Below are positions 13,017 to 15,288 of a DNA stretch of 15,288 nt, one piece after another. Below the pieces are notes generated by a model that was not told the DNA's origin, ran no database searches, and saw only the letters and a program-made list of their open reading frames with translations. The DNA is from CAYGWX01 sp964353855 [NCBI: uncultured bacterium] (GTDB lineage: Bacteria > Edwardsbacteria > CAYGWX01): the NCBI GenBank assembly GCA_964353855.1, contig CAYGWX010000049.1, positions 1-15,288 of the forward strand. The letters run 5' to 3'. Position 1 is the first letter of the stretch; every line of letters starts with the position of its first letter. Made by a program: the position numbers and the translations under genes.

Positions 13017-15108
13017 GGATAGCCTCTTCGGGGGGAAGGTGCAGCTTCCTCAGGGAGAGGATGAGCAGGATGTAGAAAAGTGCGAAGGCGGCCCACCACA
13101 GGGGAAGCCAGGAAGCCAGGGTCTCCTGAGTGAGGGTGGGGATGGGTGGGATCAGGCGGCCGCGGAGACGGTAGAAGACAAAAAGGACCGAGGCTCCAAA
13201 AAGGAAGGAAACACCCTTCCCCAGGCGGCCGAGATAGACGTGCCCGGCCCCGGGGAGGATAAGCGATAGGATCGCGTTACGCAGGAGGAAGAACCGGCTC
13301 CGCCGGGTGGCGATGGCCGAGAGCACGGTTTCCTTCATCTCCGGGGACGCCGTGCCCTCGATCTTGCGGGCGCAGCGCGGACAGAGGTCCGGGGATTCCG
13401 GGGGCCGGCACTGTGCGCAGAGGGGCCTCCCGCAGGTGTGGCAGTGCTCGGCCGGCCTCACCTCCCGGCCAGCGATCCGGAGGAAGAGCATGGCGAAGAG
13501 GATCAGGACAGAGATGTAGGGGTTCAGGAAGAGCTCGATCCCGAAGATCTCGCGGAGCAGGACGCCGGGCAGGGTCTCGAAGTGGTATCCCCTGGCCACG
13601 TGGTCCCAGATGTTTCTCAAAGGGAGGGTCTCGTCCGCGACCACCCCCATTGAATCGGAGTCTCCCTCTGGTCGGGAGGAGATCCGGTCGGTGAGCCGGA
13701 AGTCCAGCCGGGCGGCGTTGTGGTACTCGGTCTCCGCGCCCTGGAAGTCGAGTTTCTTGAGGTAGGCCTGGGAGAGATTGAAGTGGGCTGCTGCCGACAG
13801 GGGTTCGAGGTCCACCGCCTTATGGTACAAGACCTGGGCGCTGTCGTAGTTTCCCTGCCGGAAGAAGATATTCCCCAAGTTCACCTGGCCGCGGAAGGAA
13901 TTCGGGGAAAGCGCGAGATGGCGCTGGTAATCCTCTCGGGCCTCGTCAAGTTTCCCCCCCCGCTTAGCCAGCAGTCCGGCGGTCAGGAAGAGGTCGGGGT
14001 CTTGAGGATCGCGGGCGATCATGGTGCGCACCCGGGAGACGGTGAGGATGTCCGGCTCAAGCTCCTGCGCCCGGGATAGGATCAGGGCTGGATTCTGGGC
14101 GTCCAAGGGAGCGAACAAGACCGCCCCGAGCATGAGCATGAATGGGGCCAAAACCAGGATCCCCATGGCGAAGAGGGCCAGCCGTCTCTCCGGTTTGGAA
14201 AGCCATACCCAGACGCCGGCCGTTCCCAGGAGGAGGAACAGGGAGACGGGAAGCCGGACGAACAGCATGGCGAGCATCAGGCTGGTGACGAGCAGGAACC
14301 GGGCCGGCCGGGGGAAGAAGGCCGGGAGGTGCTCGATCAGAAAATGGTGAAGGGAGGTTAAATACGCTATGATCAGGGCTGTGAGGATACCAAGGGACAG
14401 GGCGAGTGCAACCCCTATGAGGATGAGATAGGCGTTGGTGGCCAGGAGAAGCTGGTTCTCGAAATTGTTAAAGAGGGGGCGGGCGCCCTGAGTGAGGATC
14501 ACGGCCGTCTCCCGAAGGCGCCCTTTGGGCGCGAGCTGGACTTGGGAGAGGTGGGCGGCCAGGAGGGGCGGAGCGAACTCGATGGCCCGGCGGAAGTCCA
14601 GCTCCGCAGTCGCGGCGTCCCCCCGCTTTAGAAAAGTCTGACCTTGCTCGACGAGGGCCAGGGAAAGGGCCGGGACACTTGAGATCCCGCGTTCGATCAT
14701 GGCGCTTCGTACTTCCCGGAACTCCTGGTCGGCCAGGAGGGGAAGTCGCTCGCGCTCGAAAGCCAGACCGAGCATCCCGTGAAGGATGAGCTCGCCTCCG
14801 GCTGCCCTTGAGGCCCGGGCATAGGCGCTGTCTGCGGCCTCCAGGTCTCCCTTGAGGCGATAAACCTTTCCCAGGGTCAGGGGGTAGAAAGGGTTCCCGG
14901 GCTGCTTGACGATTAGGCTTTGGAGAACAGCTGCCGTAGAGTCCAGGGTCTTGGGCTTGGGGGGTTGGTCCAGGAATGAGATGAGGGCGAAGGCCCGGCC
15001 CGCGGAGAGGGCATGGGCTTCGTACTGAGGCGTCAGGGACTGTCCCCAGGCCGCTTGTAACGAACTGCTTAAAAGGATGAAAATAAGACTGAGCGCGCGG
15101 AAATTCAT
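13006..15108 (-). CDS. TPR membrane protein with zinc-ribbon segment
   Basis: A 700-residue protein, first gene of the operon. Residues 1-22 look like a signal peptide ending near AAWGQ. TPR-like helical repeats follow (about 57-190, for example YPLTLGKVYRLKGDLEAADS). Four membrane helices come next (about 224-250, 268-285, 287-303, 309-333). A second TPR block covers about 370-470 (LDEAREDYQRHLALSPN; NLGNIFFRQGNYDSAQVLYH). After another helix (527-545) lies a Cys-rich segment with Cys556, 559, 564, 567, 576 and 579, probably a zinc ribbon. The C-terminus has three more hydrophobic segments with LILPGAGHVYLGRLGKG, a motif like that of TM2-type proteins. Mixed TPR, membrane and zinc modules suggest an assembly scaffold. 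The ATG is 19 nt from the predicted transcription start; the ribosome binding site is weak. I do not know a named homologue. Confidence 0.85.
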   Translation of the reverse strand: MNFRALSLIFILLSSSLQAAWGQSLTPQYEAHALSAGRAFALISFLDQPPKPKTLDSTAAVLQSLIVKQPGNPFYPLTLGKVYRLKGDLEAADSAYARASRAAGGELILHGMLGLAFERERLPLLADQEFREVRSAMIERGISSVPALSLALVEQGQTFLKRGDAATAELDFRRAIEFAPPLLAAHLSQVQLAPKGRLRETAVILTQGARPLFNNFENQLLLATNAYLILIGVALALSLGILTALIIAYLTSLHHFLIEHLPAFFPRPARFLLVTSLMLAMLFVRLPVSLFLLLGTAGVWVWLSKPERRLALFAMGILVLAPFMLMLGAVLFAPLDAQNPALILSRAQELEPDILTVSRVRTMIARDPQDPDLFLTAGLLAKRGGKLDEAREDYQRHLALSPNSFRGQVNLGNIFFRQGNYDSAQVLYHKAVDLEPLSAAAHFNLSQAYLKKLDFQGAETEYHNAARLDFRLTDRISSRPEGDSDSMGVVADETLPLRNIWDHVARGYHFETLPGVLLREIFGIELFLNPYISVLILFAMLFLRIAGREVRPAEHCHTCGRPLCAQCRPPESPDLCPRCARKIEGTASPEMKETVLSAIATRRSRFFLLRNAILSLILPGAGHVYLGRLGKGVSFLFGASVLFVFYRLRGRLIPPIPTLTQETLASWLPLWWAAFALFYILLILSLRKLHLPPEEAIHGA

Positions 15109-15133
15109 TGCTTAGAAGTCCAGGTTGCTTAAC

Positions 15134-15162
15134 AGGATAGCACAAAAAGCGCGCCATGTCAA
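15134..15162 (-). promoter_or_regulatory. Sigma70-type promoter of the five-gene operon
   Basis: On the - strand, TTGACA (15157-15162), a 17-bp spacer and TATCCT (15134-15139). The -35 is a perfect match and the -10 matches at four of six positions with ideal spacing. Transcription would start near 15127, leaving a leader of about 19 nt before the ATG at 15108. Confidence 0.75.
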
Positions 15163-15165
15163 GGG

Positions 15166-15216
15166 GCCGGGGGGCCCCGGCAGGCCGAGGGCAGGTCCAG
15201 ATAGATCGAGGGCAGG
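15166..15216. promoter_or_regulatory. Palindrome and spaced direct repeats upstream of the operon promoter
   Basis: A GC palindrome with arms CCGGGG (15167-15172) and CCCCGG (15175-15180) sits just upstream of the -35. Beyond it CGAGGGCAGG occurs twice (15186-15195 and 15207-15216), exactly 21 bp apart, that is two helical turns. The nearer copy is centred about 64 bp upstream of the predicted start, a usual activator position. A protein-binding role is inference. The rest of the DNA to 15288 shows no gene I can support. Confidence 0.4.
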
Positions 15217-15288
15217 GGGAAGGGCGAGCCTCACCCTGCGCTCTGGATTCGGGGTTTTTGAGGTTGCTTGACCGTTTCTTAAGATGAA

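Noticed and set aside
15113-15288. Open - strand frame from the window edge to a TAA at 15113-15115, possible end of another gene
   Set aside because: It is Pro/Leu-rich with no recognisable motif and contains a strong promoter; chance openness in GC-rich DNA is likelier, though an upstream gene tail cannot be excluded.

Overview
This 15.3 kb window of GC-rich bacterial DNA looks like chromosome from an uncultured, probably anaerobic or microaerophilic Gram-negative-like lineage. It has NtrC-type regulation, cobalamin-type radical SAM and methyltransferase-like enzymes, a DUF4388 protein, and intergenic DNA full of short dispersed repeats. Desulfobacterota, NC10/Methylomirabilota and Acidobacteriota all fit this style. 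The sequence alone does not decide, and no rRNA or tRNA is present.

Left part (1-2604, + strand): the tail of a membrane protein (1-99), then a two-component pair. The pair is a membrane histidine kinase with almost no extracytoplasmic domain (104-1180) and a sigma54-dependent NtrC-family response regulator (1234-2604).

Middle part (2629-7144, + strand): a compact run of a 4-TM protein of unknown function, a B12-binding radical SAM enzyme, a second 4-TM protein and a uroporphyrinogen decarboxylase-superfamily protein. The last carries the His-x-Cys...Cys pattern of zinc-dependent cobamide methyltransferases rather than of HemE. A Dabb (A/B barrel) protein and a methyltransferase-like protein with inserted membrane helices follow. 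The first 4-TM gene has its only strong ribosome binding site on an in-frame six-codon ORF ending in TAA.

Repeat zone (7145-8341, with outliers at 4771-4798 and 6245-6314): about 1.2 kb without a credible gene. It holds four-unit arrays of unrelated 7-bp repeats, hairpin repeats with covarying stems, a cluster of four hairpins, two intrinsic terminators without an adjacent gene, and two arrays of the same 11-bp repeat. Two upstream genes use stop codons supplied by these repeats.

Right part (8342-15108, - strand): a five-gene operon read leftward from a strong sigma70-like promoter (TTGACA, 17 bp, TATCCT) at 15134-15162. Gene order is a TPR/zinc-ribbon membrane protein, a DUF4388 protein with a pseudopilin-like tail, UDP-glucose 6-dehydrogenase, a DPM1-like GT2 glycosyltransferase and a GT-C (PMT/ArnT-like) membrane glycosyltransferase. 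Adjacent genes overlap or are at most 23 nt apart. The last three form a plausible route: nucleotide sugar, then lipid-linked sugar, then transfer to an envelope acceptor. The first two look like envelope scaffold or regulatory parts.
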